Positions 23,885 to 34,300 of a DNA stretch of 64,000 nt are shown here, piece after piece (the stretch's first letter is position 1; the number at the start of each line of letters is the position of its first letter). The translations under genes were made by a program, and so were the position numbers. The notes beneath the pieces were generated by a model. It was given only the letters and a program-made list of their open reading frames with translations, was not told the DNA's origin and ran no database searches. This DNA comes from JANOBD01 sp031411495 (GTDB taxonomy: Bacteria > Planctomycetota > Phycisphaerae > Tepidisphaerales > Tepidisphaeraceae): contig JANOBD010000187.1 in NCBI GenBank assembly GCA_031411495.1, forward strand, positions 62,001-126,000, written 5' to 3'.

Positions 23885-26176
23885 GTGTCTGAAGAAATGA
23901 TCCAACCCACTTCGCCTCGGCGAATCGTCCGTCGTCAGGCGGAAGCGCCGATCGAAATCCCCGTCGCCGGTTCGCCCGACGGCGGTGAAGCTGACAATCT
24001 CGGCGTCGCGCGCCTGCTGGGGGCGATCTGGCGAAAACGCTGGATCGTCATCCTGTTCCTTGCGCTGGGCCTCGGGGGCGCCTGGGGCTTCCTCTATAAT
24101 TCGACGAAACTCTATCGCAGCTCGTCCCAGCTGCTCGTCTCCCAGAACGGGCCGAAGGTGATGGACAATTCCGGGCTCGAGCTCGGGATCAATCCGCAGA
24201 AATACTACAACACCCAGGTCGAACTGATTCGCTCCAGCGCGATCCTCAACCGCGCCAGCCAATTGCCCGGTGTGAAGGCGACACAGGCGCTCTCAGGGGT
24301 CAACCCGGTTGCCGGACTCCGCCAGCTGCTTACCGTAACCGTCGGCAAGGACACCGACGTCATTACGATCTCCGTCGACACGCCCAAGCCCGAGGATGCT
24401 GCGGTCATCGTCAATGCCGTCGTCACCGCCTACACCGAATTGCAGGGCGAAAAGAAGCGATCAACCGCCGGCGAAGTGCTGACCATCCTCAAGAACGAAA
24501 AGCGCGACGCCGAAGCCGAGCTCGACCGCCTCTTCGATGCCGTCATCAAGTTCAAGCAGGACAACAACACGCTGGGATTCGAAGTCGGCGGCGGAACCGT
24601 CGCGCAGAGCCGGCTCGAAACACTTTCCTACGCGCTTTCCAAGGCGCAGCTCGACCGTGTCGAAGCCAAGGTCCTCGTCGACGCGGTGGCCGCCGCCGGC
24701 GACAACCTCGTCCAGGTCCAGCGGCTGATGAACGCATTCAGCCAGAATCCGCAGAATCAGGCTTCCGTCGGCAACCCGGACCTCGCCGAGTTATCCAACG
24801 TGATCCGCGAGCGCGATGCGATGCTCATCCGCGTCGGACCCGCTCATCGCGAAGTGCAGATCCTCGACCAGCGCATCAACAGCCTCCAGGAATCGATGAA
24901 GGACAATTCCTCGAGCTACCTGTCCGAACTGCGCGAGGCGGCGAAGATCCGTTTCGACGCGGCGGTCGCCCAGGAAGCAGGGCTGCAGGCGCAATACGAC
25001 GAGCAACGTCGCAACTCGCTCGAGTTCGATTCCAAAACGACTCAATTCGCCAAGCTCAATTCGGACATGCGCCGCACCGAGGCGCAGATCGATCTGCTGG
25101 ACAACCGCATCAAGCAGATCAACATCACCGAAGATGGCGGCCCGATGAATATCGATGTGCTGGAAGTCGCGGTACCCGCCGTCACGCCAGTCTGGCCGGT
25201 CCGTTCAACGATCCTGCTCCAGGGCCTGGTGCTGGGTCTGATGGCGGGCGTCGGCATCGCGCTGGCTCTGGAGTTCTCCGACCAGCGGATCCGCGGCATC
25301 GATGAGATCAGCGCGCTGGGCCTGTCTGTCCTGGGCGTCATCCCGCGAATGCTCACCAACTCGACCGCCGAGCGCGGCAGGGCGGTATTCCTCGAACCTT
25401 CTTCCGACATTGCCGAAGGATATCGAACCATTCGAACCAGTATCCACTTCGGTCTGCCGGAAGGCTCCGACAAGGTGCTGCTCGTGACCTCGCCCAACCC
25501 CGGTGACGGCAAAACGACCTCTGCGAGCAATCTTGCGATCACCATCGCCAAGGCAGGTCGAAACGTCTTGCTGATGGACGGCGACTGCCGCAAGCCGATG
25601 CAGCACAACGTCTTCATGCTCGGGAAAGTGCTCGGCCTCGCGGACGTTCTTGCCGGTACTGCCAAGCTCGACGAGGTGCTCATCAAGTCGAAAGAAATCG
25701 AGGGCCTCACGATCCTGCCGTGTGGCTCGGTGCCGGCCAACCCGTCCGAGGCGCTGGGCAGCCACCGGTTCGACGCGCTGCTCGAAGAAGTGCGCGCGAA
25801 GTTCGATCATGTGATCATCGACGCGCCGCCCATCCTGCCTGTCACCGACGCGCGGATTCTCGCAACGAAAGTGGAGGCAGTCATCCTTGTGCTGCGTGCC
25901 GGTAAGTCGACCCGGCGAATGGCGGGACACGCGCGCGACGCGATCCTCAGCGTCGGCGGATCGTTTGCCGGCGTCGTGGTCAACGATGTCCCGCGCGGCA
26001 AGGGCGGTTACAACTACTACCGATACGCCTACGGCTACTACTATGGCAGCCGATACGGCAGCGAAGAAACCAAGAGCCTTCCCGACGCGGGACGCTCCAG
26101 CTCGCGCGTCGAGGCGCTCGTGCACTCGCGCGCCAATGGTGCGGCGAATGGAAATGGCAACGGCCACCACGACTAA
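23885..26176 (+). CDS. Wzc-type polysaccharide co-polymerase / tyrosine autokinase
   Basis: A 763-residue BY-kinase that controls exopolysaccharide chain length and export. An N-terminal Wzz domain with a first membrane helix (WIVILFLALGLGGAWGFLYNS), a long coiled-coil periplasmic region, then a second helix (LLQGLVLGLMAGVGIALAL). The cytoplasmic kinase has Walker A GDGKTT (K543) and Walker A' LLMDGDCRKP (D565, D567). A Tyr cluster (NYYRYAYGYYYGSRYG, about 709-724) is the autophosphorylation tail. GTG at 23885 is the start used; an ATG 12 bases on is possible. It is directly followed by its expected phosphatase. Confidence 0.95.
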   Translation: MSEEMIQPTSPRRIVRRQAEAPIEIPVAGSPDGGEADNLGVARLLGAIWRKRWIVILFLALGLGGAWGFLYNSTKLYRSSSQLLVSQNGPKVMDNSGLELGINPQKYYNTQVELIRSSAILNRASQLPGVKATQALSGVNPVAGLRQLLTVTVGKDTDVITISVDTPKPEDAAVIVNAVVTAYTELQGEKKRSTAGEVLTILKNEKRDAEAELDRLFDAVIKFKQDNNTLGFEVGGGTVAQSRLETLSYALSKAQLDRVEAKVLVDAVAAAGDNLVQVQRLMNAFSQNPQNQASVGNPDLAELSNVIRERDAMLIRVGPAHREVQILDQRINSLQESMKDNSSSYLSELREAAKIRFDAAVAQEAGLQAQYDEQRRNSLEFDSKTTQFAKLNSDMRRTEAQIDLLDNRIKQINITEDGGPMNIDVLEVAVPAVTPVWPVRSTILLQGLVLGLMAGVGIALALEFSDQRIRGIDEISALGLSVLGVIPRMLTNSTAERGRAVFLEPSSDIAEGYRTIRTSIHFGLPEGSDKVLLVTSPNPGDGKTTSASNLAITIAKAGRNVLLMDGDCRKPMQHNVFMLGKVLGLADVLAGTAKLDEVLIKSKEIEGLTILPCGSVPANPSEALGSHRFDALLEEVRAKFDHVIIDAPPILPVTDARILATKVEAVILVLRAGKSTRRMAGHARDAILSVGGSFAGVVVNDVPRGKGGYNYYRYAYGYYYGSRYGSEETKSLPDAGRSSSRVEALVHSRANGAANGNGNGHHD

Positions 26177-26182
26177 CGCCGA

Positions 26183-26977
26183 GTGCCCACCTCGCCAGCG
26201 AACTCCGGGGGCCTGCCGTGGATCGACCTCCACTGCCACTGTCTGCCAGGTGTGGACGATGGCCCCAACACGCTCGCGGGCGCACTCGAACTCTGTCGGA
26301 TGCTCGTCGCGCAAGGCGTCGGCCAGGTCGTCGCGACTCCGCACCAGCTCGGTCGGTACGAAGGCCGCAACAGCGCCCTGGACATCCGTGCGGCCGTTGC
26401 CAGGCTGAGCGAGGAGTTGGATCGCGCATCGATTCTGCTCAAGATCCAAGTTGGCGCCGAAGTGCGAATCGATCCCGGCGTGGCAACGCTCTTGCAGCGC
26501 GACCAGATCCTCTCCATCGCCGACGCGAAGCGTTATGTCCTTCTCGAGCTCCCGCTGGATATCTCCGTGAATCCGGTGCGGTTGATCCATCAGCTCGGCG
26601 AGCAGGGGATCGGCACGGTCATCGCCCATGCCGAGCGATATGCGGCAGTCGTGCGGCAGCCCGCCCTGGTCATTGACTGGATCGCCGCCGGCGCCGTTCT
26701 TCAGATCAATGCCGACTCGCTGCTCGGCGAGAGCGGCGGGGCGATCGAGGCGTGTGCGTGGGAACTACTCAGACGAGGTACCGTTGCGGCGGTCGCAAGC
26801 GATGCCCACGACGCGGTCCGACGCAAGCCGCGTATCGCCGATGTAGCGCAAGTACTGGCTGGCGAAGTCGGCGCGACGGTCGCCCGACAGCTGTTACGTG
26901 AAAATCCCGAACGCATCCTGCTGGGTCAGCCGACGGTTCCCGTCATCGCATTTGTCGAACCGGGTCCCGAGGCGTAA
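26183..26977 (+). CDS. PHP-family tyrosine-protein phosphatase (CpsB/Wzb-like)
   Basis: A 264-residue manganese-dependent phosphatase of the CpsB/YwqE type that resets the phosphorylated Tyr cluster of the upstream kinase. The PHP signature motifs are in order: WIDLHCHCLPGVDDGP, VATPHQ, GAEVRI, IAHAERYAAV and ASDAHDAVRRKP. No signal peptide; cytosolic. The GTG start lies six bases behind the kinase stop, so the two are translationally linked. The kinase/phosphatase pair is a standard control switch of capsule operons. Confidence 0.92.
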   Translation: MPTSPANSGGLPWIDLHCHCLPGVDDGPNTLAGALELCRMLVAQGVGQVVATPHQLGRYEGRNSALDIRAAVARLSEELDRASILLKIQVGAEVRIDPGVATLLQRDQILSIADAKRYVLLELPLDISVNPVRLIHQLGEQGIGTVIAHAERYAAVVRQPALVIDWIAAGAVLQINADSLLGESGGAIEACAWELLRRGTVAAVASDAHDAVRRKPRIADVAQVLAGEVGATVARQLLRENPERILLGQPTVPVIAFVEPGPEA

Positions 26978-26989
26978 ATCAAAGATTCA

Positions 26990-29530
26990 ATGAGCGTAGC
27001 AATCACACAGGACCGAACCCGTTCCCGCCGCCGAAGCCATAGCAGGAGCTTTGTCGCGCGTGATTCTCTCGAGCAAGCGCTGGGTTACGGCGTTGAGGCG
27101 TGCATCGCCGCGGTCATTATCTTCTCGCCGCTGGTATTCGGCGCGGTTGAGTATTGGGCACAATGGTGGATGGCGGTCGGGATCGGCTTGGCGATGCTCT
27201 GTATGCTGATTCGCTGGATTGCCTATCCGCAGACCCTTCAGACCACTTTCACGTATGCCTTCGTGCCGATTGCATTGTTCCTGCTGCTCGCGGTACTGCA
27301 GTGGACGCCTTTGCCGACATCGCTCGTATCGAGCCTTTCGCCAAAGGCTGCCGCCGCATGGAGCGCCGCAGCCGCCGCGTTACCCGGCGAAGCAGTCCAT
27401 CGGACAATTTCGCTTTACCCGCTCGCCACCGAGCGCCAGCTGCGCATTCTGCTGCTGGTCAGCGCGGTTTTCGCGATCGTTCTCACCCATTACCGGGAGC
27501 GTGGCCAGATCGTGCGCCTGCTCTCGGCGATGGTCATCTCCGGCGCGTGTGCCGGATTGATTGCGATTTCACAGAATGCCAGCGACGGGCCGTCCACCTG
27601 GATGGACGTGCAGACCACGCACCCCGATTCTGGCCCGTTCATGAACCACAGCGCGTTCGGCCAGTTCATGAACCTGTGCATCGGTGCGGCTGTAGCACTG
27701 CTGCTGATCGGGCTGAAGCACCAGATCGGCGATCGCGTCCTGAGCTTTCGATCGCTGCGCCATCACCTCTTCCGCAAGGGCTCCCTGGCGCTGGTCGGCC
27801 CGTTCATCTTCGTGCTGACAGCGCCGGTGCTGATCGCGCTTTCGCTCACGCGCGGCGGCGTGCTGTCGATGATCATTTCTGCGGCGGTTGCCAGTGTCGC
27901 GCTCGGCATCACGCAGAGTGGTCGCGGCAAGCGCACGATCATCGCCGTCATTGCCTTTCTTGTCCTGCTTGTCGGACTCAAGTTCGGTTTCGATCGCACC
28001 TACGACCGCATGGCGACCTTGCGAAATGTCGACGACACCGGCGGCGGCGTCCGCCTGCAAATGGTCCGCGACATGGTGCCGATGTTTCGCGATTATCCCG
28101 TCACCGGCGTCGGCCTGGGCGCGTTTTCGCACGTGTTCCCGAAATATGACACCGCGGCGATCCCTGCGTTCGCGACGCACGCCGAAAACGAGTACGCGCA
28201 GCTCGCGGTCGAGGCCGGAATCGTCGGCGTACTCATCCTGCTGTCGTATCTGGTGATCGTTGCTTATAACGCGTACTCGGCGGTCCGGTTCGGCCGGCGT
28301 TCGATCCATGCCGGCTCGATCGGGCTCGCCTACGGCCTGCTCGCGATCTTGATCCACAGCTTCAGCGATTTCGGCCAGCACGTGCCGGCGATCGCGTGCC
28401 TCACCGCCGCGATTTCCGCGCTCCTGATCCGACTGGGCATCGACGCTCGCCGAGATCGCGCACAGCTCAACGGGGTAGCCGACCACGCCCCGGCGCCGAT
28501 GTCGTCGTTCCCGGCAAGGGCGATCGTCGGCGTGGTCTCGATCGTTATCCTGGGAACCTGGGTCTGGCTGATCGCCCGCACGACCGTCGAAGCCGATGCC
28601 GAGGCCGCGTGGAACAGCGCGAGGAAGAATTACAGTGAAATGGCCAATCGCGGGCTGCTCGACGCTTCCGACGGTGAGTTCATCGGCGTCCTGCAGAGCA
28701 TGACCAAGGCTTCGGGTCTCGTACCTGGCGATGCCGACTATCGTTTCGGGTTGAACGTCACGCGATGGCAGTCGGACGATCGATACGATCGCGCGCTCAC
28801 CGCCGGCTTTCTTCAGCGGATCAGCGATGAATGCCTGAAGGTTTCTACCGTCGCGCCGTGCTTCGGCCCGGCGATGACGTTTGCGGGGCAGGTTCGCCTG
28901 TTCGATCTTGGCGATGAATCGGGCGTCGCGATGATCCGGCATGGCTACGAACTGGCCCGCTACAGCCGCGAGGGCAGCTTTGCCGTCGCGCTCCTCGATG
29001 CGCGCGACGGGAAGTGGGACGACTGCCTCCGCCACCTCCGCCATGCGATCGAACTGGGCGCATCGCGCTCGGATGCCGCGAACATTCTCGCCGAGCGATT
29101 CAAGCGAACGGATCTTGCGCTGCAACTGGTCGAAAACTCCCGCTCAGACATGATCCGCCTGGCTGGCACCCTCGAGCGCATCGGCGAGACGCGTGAGGCC
29201 CAGGCACTGCTCGACAAGGCGACAGCGATGCTGATCTCCGAAGCCAATCAGCAGGATGCGCCGGTCGATGCGATCGTCCAGCTTGCCGAGGCCTACGTCC
29301 GGGCGGAGCAGCCGGACAACGCGATCCCGCTTTACCGCCGTGCGCTGGCTGTCCGCTACGATCATGCCGACTGGCGCACCGCGCTGATCAGCGCGTTGGT
29401 CGCCACCGGCCAGACCGACGAAGCGATTCGTGAAGCGCGAACCAATTATCGACTGAATCCCGGCAGCGCGGAGGCGCAGCAGCTGCTCGAAGACCTGGTC
29501 GCGCCCCGGAAGCAGCGCGAACGACCGTAG
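26990..29530 (+). CDS. O-antigen ligase/polymerase family protein with C-terminal TPR
   Basis: The 846-residue protein has about a dozen membrane helices in residues 30-530. It contains the Wzy_C/O-antigen-ligase region with the large loop (MVRDMVPMFRDYPVTGVGLGAFSHVFPKYDTAAI, then FATHAENEYAQLAVEAGIVG), the ligase signature. The C-terminal about 310 residues are soluble and end in TPR-like repeats (IVQLAEAYVRAEQPDNAIPLYRRALAV and LISALVATGQTDEAIREA). It would polymerise lipid-linked repeat units or attach the polymer to an acceptor. ATG at 26990, 13 bases after the phosphatase stop. Confidence 0.9.
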   Translation: MSVAITQDRTRSRRRSHSRSFVARDSLEQALGYGVEACIAAVIIFSPLVFGAVEYWAQWWMAVGIGLAMLCMLIRWIAYPQTLQTTFTYAFVPIALFLLLAVLQWTPLPTSLVSSLSPKAAAAWSAAAAALPGEAVHRTISLYPLATERQLRILLLVSAVFAIVLTHYRERGQIVRLLSAMVISGACAGLIAISQNASDGPSTWMDVQTTHPDSGPFMNHSAFGQFMNLCIGAAVALLLIGLKHQIGDRVLSFRSLRHHLFRKGSLALVGPFIFVLTAPVLIALSLTRGGVLSMIISAAVASVALGITQSGRGKRTIIAVIAFLVLLVGLKFGFDRTYDRMATLRNVDDTGGGVRLQMVRDMVPMFRDYPVTGVGLGAFSHVFPKYDTAAIPAFATHAENEYAQLAVEAGIVGVLILLSYLVIVAYNAYSAVRFGRRSIHAGSIGLAYGLLAILIHSFSDFGQHVPAIACLTAAISALLIRLGIDARRDRAQLNGVADHAPAPMSSFPARAIVGVVSIVILGTWVWLIARTTVEADAEAAWNSARKNYSEMANRGLLDASDGEFIGVLQSMTKASGLVPGDADYRFGLNVTRWQSDDRYDRALTAGFLQRISDECLKVSTVAPCFGPAMTFAGQVRLFDLGDESGVAMIRHGYELARYSREGSFAVALLDARDGKWDDCLRHLRHAIELGASRSDAANILAERFKRTDLALQLVENSRSDMIRLAGTLERIGETREAQALLDKATAMLISEANQQDAPVDAIVQLAEAYVRAEQPDNAIPLYRRALAVRYDHADWRTALISALVATGQTDEAIREARTNYRLNPGSAEAQQLLEDLVAPRKQRERP

Positions 29531-29682
29531 TGCAATCTCAAAAGGGTCAAACACCCGAGCGGCCGCGGTTTCCCGCGGCTGCCTCTGTTTGAGCCAGGCG
29601 CCGTCGTCTTTCAAGTCGATCTCGGTGATTTCGATCGCGGGGTCGATGGGGATGGTACATACTGACAATGGTGCCTGTCTGA

Positions 29683-30636
29683 GTGATTCCGGACCGGTTA
29701 TCCTTCGCGACTTCTACCGTGAACTCTACTGTCCCACCATCCCAATCCCCGGTCCGGTCTGCGCTTTCACAGCGACCCGTGAACACGAGCCGAATCTCAC
29801 TCGCGATCCTTTTGATCGCTGTCAGCGCGCTGGCCACGAGCGAAGCGTGGCGGGAAATCCTGCGGCTCTTCTGGATCGATGAGCAGGCGAGCCACGGGCT
29901 GCTCGTACCGCTCGCGGTCTTTCTGCTCGTCGCCGCCCGCCGCGCGCGACTCCAGAACCTGCCGCTGCGGTGTCACTGGCTCGGACCGGCGACGGTCTTC
30001 GTCGGATTGGTGTCATGGATCATCTCGTGGCATACGGACTTTCAAACCGGCTGGCACGGCGGGGCGATTCTGATGGCGCTGGGTTGCTGGATCACGATGA
30101 CGGGCATTGAACCGATTCGCCGATTTGCGCCCGCTTACGCCGCGCTCATCTTCCTCCTGCCGACGCCTGCGGCGATCCGCGCGCCCATCACCATCCCCCT
30201 TCAAGAAGTGACCGCGACGATCACCCAGAACGTGTGCGAGTTCCTGGGCATGGGCGTGACCCAGGCGGGGCGGACGCTTCGCGTGAACGGACAGGATGTG
30301 ACCGTTGCCGAGGCGTGTTCGGGCATGAGGATGGTGTTCACGCTGTTCATGGCCTGTTATCTGTCAGTCTATTCGCTGCCGATCCGAGAAGGGGTTCGCT
30401 GGCTGGTGCTGGCAACGACGCCGATCATTGCCGTTGTGTCCAACGTCCTGCGCTTGCTGCCGACGCTGTGGGCGTACGGAAGATTCGCACCCGACACCGC
30501 CGATCAGATTCACACCGCATCGGGTTGGGTGATGGTCGTCCTCGCGTTCCTCGCCATTGAAGGCGCTCTGAAGTTGGCGCACGTCCTCGGCCTGCCCGTC
30601 TTTCGCCAACCCCCGAACCGGAGCGGCGGCACATGA
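29683..30636 (+). CDS. Exosortase (PEP-CTERM sorting transpeptidase)
   Basis: A polytopic membrane cysteine protease/transpeptidase of the exosortase family. The catalytic Cys is in VAEACSGMRM (C212), the Arg in VVSNVLRLLPT (R257) and the His in TADQIHTASGW (H277). Several helices flank these. It should cleave PEP-CTERM tags of secreted proteins, such as those encoded at 15513-16658 and 18646-19530. The GTG at 29683 is the longest start; the first helix begins at NTSRISLAILLIAV, so a later GTG (about 29719 or 29776) may be right. The stop overlaps the next gene by ATGA. Confidence 0.93.
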   Translation: MIPDRLSFATSTVNSTVPPSQSPVRSALSQRPVNTSRISLAILLIAVSALATSEAWREILRLFWIDEQASHGLLVPLAVFLLVAARRARLQNLPLRCHWLGPATVFVGLVSWIISWHTDFQTGWHGGAILMALGCWITMTGIEPIRRFAPAYAALIFLLPTPAAIRAPITIPLQEVTATITQNVCEFLGMGVTQAGRTLRVNGQDVTVAEACSGMRMVFTLFMACYLSVYSLPIREGVRWLVLATTPIIAVVSNVLRLLPTLWAYGRFAPDTADQIHTASGWVMVVLAFLAIEGALKLAHVLGLPVFRQPPNRSGGT

Positions 30637-31364
30637 CTTCTCGCCGATACGACCTTTCTTGCGTCCTTATCACGCTCGCCTTGCTCGGCGGCGCGATGGC
30701 GAACAAGCTCCGCCTCGGCTCGCCGCCGGATGCCGAGCCCCATCTCGCGCGCGTCCGCGAAGCGGCGCAGCAAGTCACCGGTGAAGTCCCGAACATGATC
30801 GTGCGGCAGGGCCACGTTCCGCGGCAGGCATTCGAACTGCTCCGTCCGAACGTTCTCGACGCGCGCGACTATACCGATCTGGCAAGCAGTGTGAACTTTT
30901 CCGTCCTGCTCGTACATTGCGGCGACATTGCGGACATGGGCGCCCACTATCCGCCGGCCTGCTATCCGGGTTCGGGACTGAAAGTCACTGTCAACGGCCT
31001 GATGCCGCTCGAACTGTCCGGAGGAGTACTCCATGGAATCGAGTATCACCTCGAGCCCGCACGCGACTCCGACCGTGAGCCATTCTGTTTGTGGAACTGC
31101 ATGTTTCTACCCGACGGCAGCTCGACGTATCTGCCGGCTGAACTTCGGCGCTATGCTCGTATTGGCAATGTTCGGTACTATGGCTCCGGACAGATTCAGG
31201 TGCTCGTCCGCGCGTCATTGGACAGGGCGCAGCGCGTGGCCGTGTATGAACAGGCGTTGTCCATCTACCGGCGAGCGATAGAAGCCATGTTGAGTGATCC
31301 GCGCCGCGAATCGACGCTTCACGGCGAAACCAATCCGACCGAGGAACGTCTCACCCATGAGTGA
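30633..31364 (+). CDS. EpsI-like exosortase-associated protein
   Basis: A 243-residue protein with one N-terminal membrane segment (SCVLITLALLGGAMAN) and an extracytoplasmic domain like EpsI/DUF3485, in which NFSVLLVHCGDIADMGAHYPPACYPGSGL parallels the usual 'Y...R..CY.a.G' core. EpsI-like domains accompany exosortases in exopolysaccharide loci and probably help process cargo. ATG overlaps the exosortase stop (ATGA), and its stop overlaps the following TPR gene by eight bases. Note that EpsI is the name in Methylobacillus; orthology is not proven. Confidence 0.78.
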   Translation: MTSRRYDLSCVLITLALLGGAMANKLRLGSPPDAEPHLARVREAAQQVTGEVPNMIVRQGHVPRQAFELLRPNVLDARDYTDLASSVNFSVLLVHCGDIADMGAHYPPACYPGSGLKVTVNGLMPLELSGGVLHGIEYHLEPARDSDREPFCLWNCMFLPDGSSTYLPAELRRYARIGNVRYYGSGQIQVLVRASLDRAQRVAVYEQALSIYRRAIEAMLSDPRRESTLHGETNPTEERLTHE

Positions 31365-34300
31365 ACTTCAGTTGCCGCCGCACGAAGAGACTGCGCTCCA
31401 GCGCCGACGCGTCCTGATCATCGGGCTCGCGGTCGCGGCGGTGCTCTGCGCCGCCGCCGGCGCTTTTGGGATCCGCTATCTCGCGCGCGAACGCGAGCTC
31501 GCCACCCGCAAGACAGCCGCGCTTCAGCAGGTGGATGCCGGCGCCGCCGTCGAACAGGCAATTGATGACCTGAAACTCGTGATTGCCCGCCATCCCAACG
31601 ATGTGGAAGCGATCCGCGGCATTGCGCGCGCGATGCTCCACCGAACGCCTCCGAAGTACGAGAACGTTGTCGAATCGATTCGCTACTACAATCGACTCCT
31701 CGAGGTCGACCCTGATCGCATGGAAGATCGCGTCGAAATGGTGCGCCTGCTCGACCTGCTGGGGGCATCGGATGTTCTGGTGAAGACCATCGAGCCGCTG
31801 ATTCTGCTCCGGCCACAGGATCCGCTGGCAAACGAGTTGAAAACACGGCATCTGGTGCGCTTGTCGCGCATGAAGGACGCCGAATCGGCGGCCAAGGCGT
31901 GGGCCGTCGCGGCCCCCGACGATTTTGATGCGCAGATGACCTATGTGAGCCTGCTGCAGTCGGGCGGCAAAGACCAGCGCGACGCGGATTCCTATCTCAA
32001 CTCGAAGCTCGCCAAGGAGTCGACTCCGGACGTCGTGAACATGGTTCGCGCCGCCGTCATGCTGGGGACAAACCAGCCGCCTGAGGCGACGAAGCTCATC
32101 GATGCGATTCTGGCAAAGCCAAAACACGATCCACAGATCACGCATGCATTGGTTGCCTCGCTCGACCAGCTGAACCGCAATGCCGATGCCGACAAGCTCC
32201 TCGGCAGCCAGCCGATGGAGAAGTTAGACGCGTCGCTCGTGCTGATGTCGGCGTTGCGCGATGTCGATCGTTCGAACTACACCCGCGCGACCGCGACTCT
32301 CGACACGGCGGGAACGCCTGAGGATCTCTCGACTCGAGCCGCACAGCTCTGCGTCACCGCGTTTCTCCATCGACGTCTGAATCACAACGAAGAGTACAAC
32401 CGCGCCCGCGGCTTGCTGGAGTCACTCCCGATCGAATACGCGGCGCCTTGGTTGGCGACTCTTCAAGCGACCGGCGGTGAACCGCTGAACAAGGATTCGG
32501 CGCGCGAACTGCTGCCTCAACTTCGCGTCTCGGCGCGAACGGAGGACGGTGCCGCACTGGTTCACCTGGCAACGGCGAACTGCCTTGTACAGCTGGGCCA
32601 ATATCGCACCGCCGACCGCATGCTCATGGAAGCTTCGCGTCTGCCGGTCGGGTGGTCGCTGTGCGCGAGACAGCTGATCGACCTGCGACGGTCCCGCGGC
32701 GAGTACATCCAGGCGATCGAAGTGGCACAGTATTCCTTCGCGCGCTCGGGTCACACGATCGATTCGGCCATCAACCTCGCGTTGGCGGTGGCCTCCTCAA
32801 AGCCGACCGGAACCCAGGCCGATGGCCTCCTGCAACTGCTCTTCCAGATCCAACAAAACGTTCCCGGAGAGGTGCAGACGCTCGGCCTATATGTTGATGC
32901 CCTTGCCAGGCGAAAGGATCCATCTGCGGCGAAAGTGCTGGCCGACGCGCTGGGGCGCGACACGCCGGTGCCGGTCGAGTACCTGCTCCAGTGGGCATCG
33001 CTCTCCCAGCAGCATTCCCTGGGCCTGGAGGAGCAATGTCTCGCCCGCGCGACAAAGGTTTCGGGGATGTCGCCCCGAATCGCGCTCGCGAATGCCACGA
33101 TCTTGTACCGCGCAGGAAAGCCCGAAGAAGCACTGGCGCAGTTACGTGGGCAGCGTGATGCACACCCGGAAGATCGCCGGGGTTACGACGAAGCGATCGC
33201 CACCTATCTGCTCCAGACGCGGTCGCCCGACGCCGCCGAAGCGTGGAACACTCTCGCCGCACAGAATCCCCGAGACGTGGCACTGCAGGAACGCGTGCTC
33301 GATCTGGGATTTGGCGGCAGTGCCGAACAACGACGGGCGCTCATCGAACGCATCCGCAAGATCGAGCCGAACAACCTCGCAGCAGAACTGGCAGACATCC
33401 GTCTGGCGCTGGACGAAAAGCGCGATCCGGCGTCGATCAACGCGACGCTTCTGCGGCTGAACCGCGTCGTCGACCGGGTGCCCGACCTCATCCCCGCAAG
33501 GCTTCTGCTCATCGGCGTCCTGATGCAGACCGACAACGGCAAGGCCGCGCTGGCGCAGTGGGAGAAGGCGTTTGCACTCGATGACAGCGAACCGGCGATC
33601 ATCCTCAGCGGTGCGAAGCTGCTCATCGAAAATGGCGACCGCACCCGCGCCACCGAGATCCTCCACAAGATCGACCGACTGCTTCCCAACCTGAACGCGG
33701 CGCAGCGCGACGATGCCGCACGGCTTTATCTCGTGCTGGGAATGGTCGACCGAACCGTCGAGATCCTCGGCGAGGTAACCGATGCGACGACCAATGAACA
33801 ACTGCTGCTCGCCGAGGCACATTACCGCCGCGGACAAATCCCTGCCTGTCGTGAGATCCTTGCCCGACTCTTTAAGCAGCCGGATCTCGACACGATTCTC
33901 TTCGCTGCCGCGGTCGAAGATGCACAGGGCAACCGCGAGGGTTCGGAAGCGCTGCTGCAGCGGGCGCGCGACTTGGGCGATCTGAGCGAATCAGACAAGC
34001 TCCGGCTCGCGACCTATGCGAGCGAGCGCGGCGCGCTGGAACGCGTGATCGACTTTCTGGCATCGTCCAACGCTTCGAACGATCTGACCATTCGCATCGC
34101 CAGGCTTTGGGTGGAACAGGGACAGGTCGATGCGGCGATGAAAGCCCTCAACGAGGCTGCCAGTCGATCGGCGGAGGCGGCGCCTTTGCGTCGGCGGCTC
34201 AAAGAAGAGCCACAAATCAGAAGGCTCGCCCAGCTGAGCATGTTTCCGATCGCTTCCGAGCTGCTCGCGAACCCGGACGATTCGGCGATCCAACAGCTGG

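Noticed and set aside
27569..29125. 518-codon minus-strand frame inside the O-antigen-ligase gene
   Set aside because: Antisense shadow, rich in Arg/Asp/Gln, no start signal or domain.
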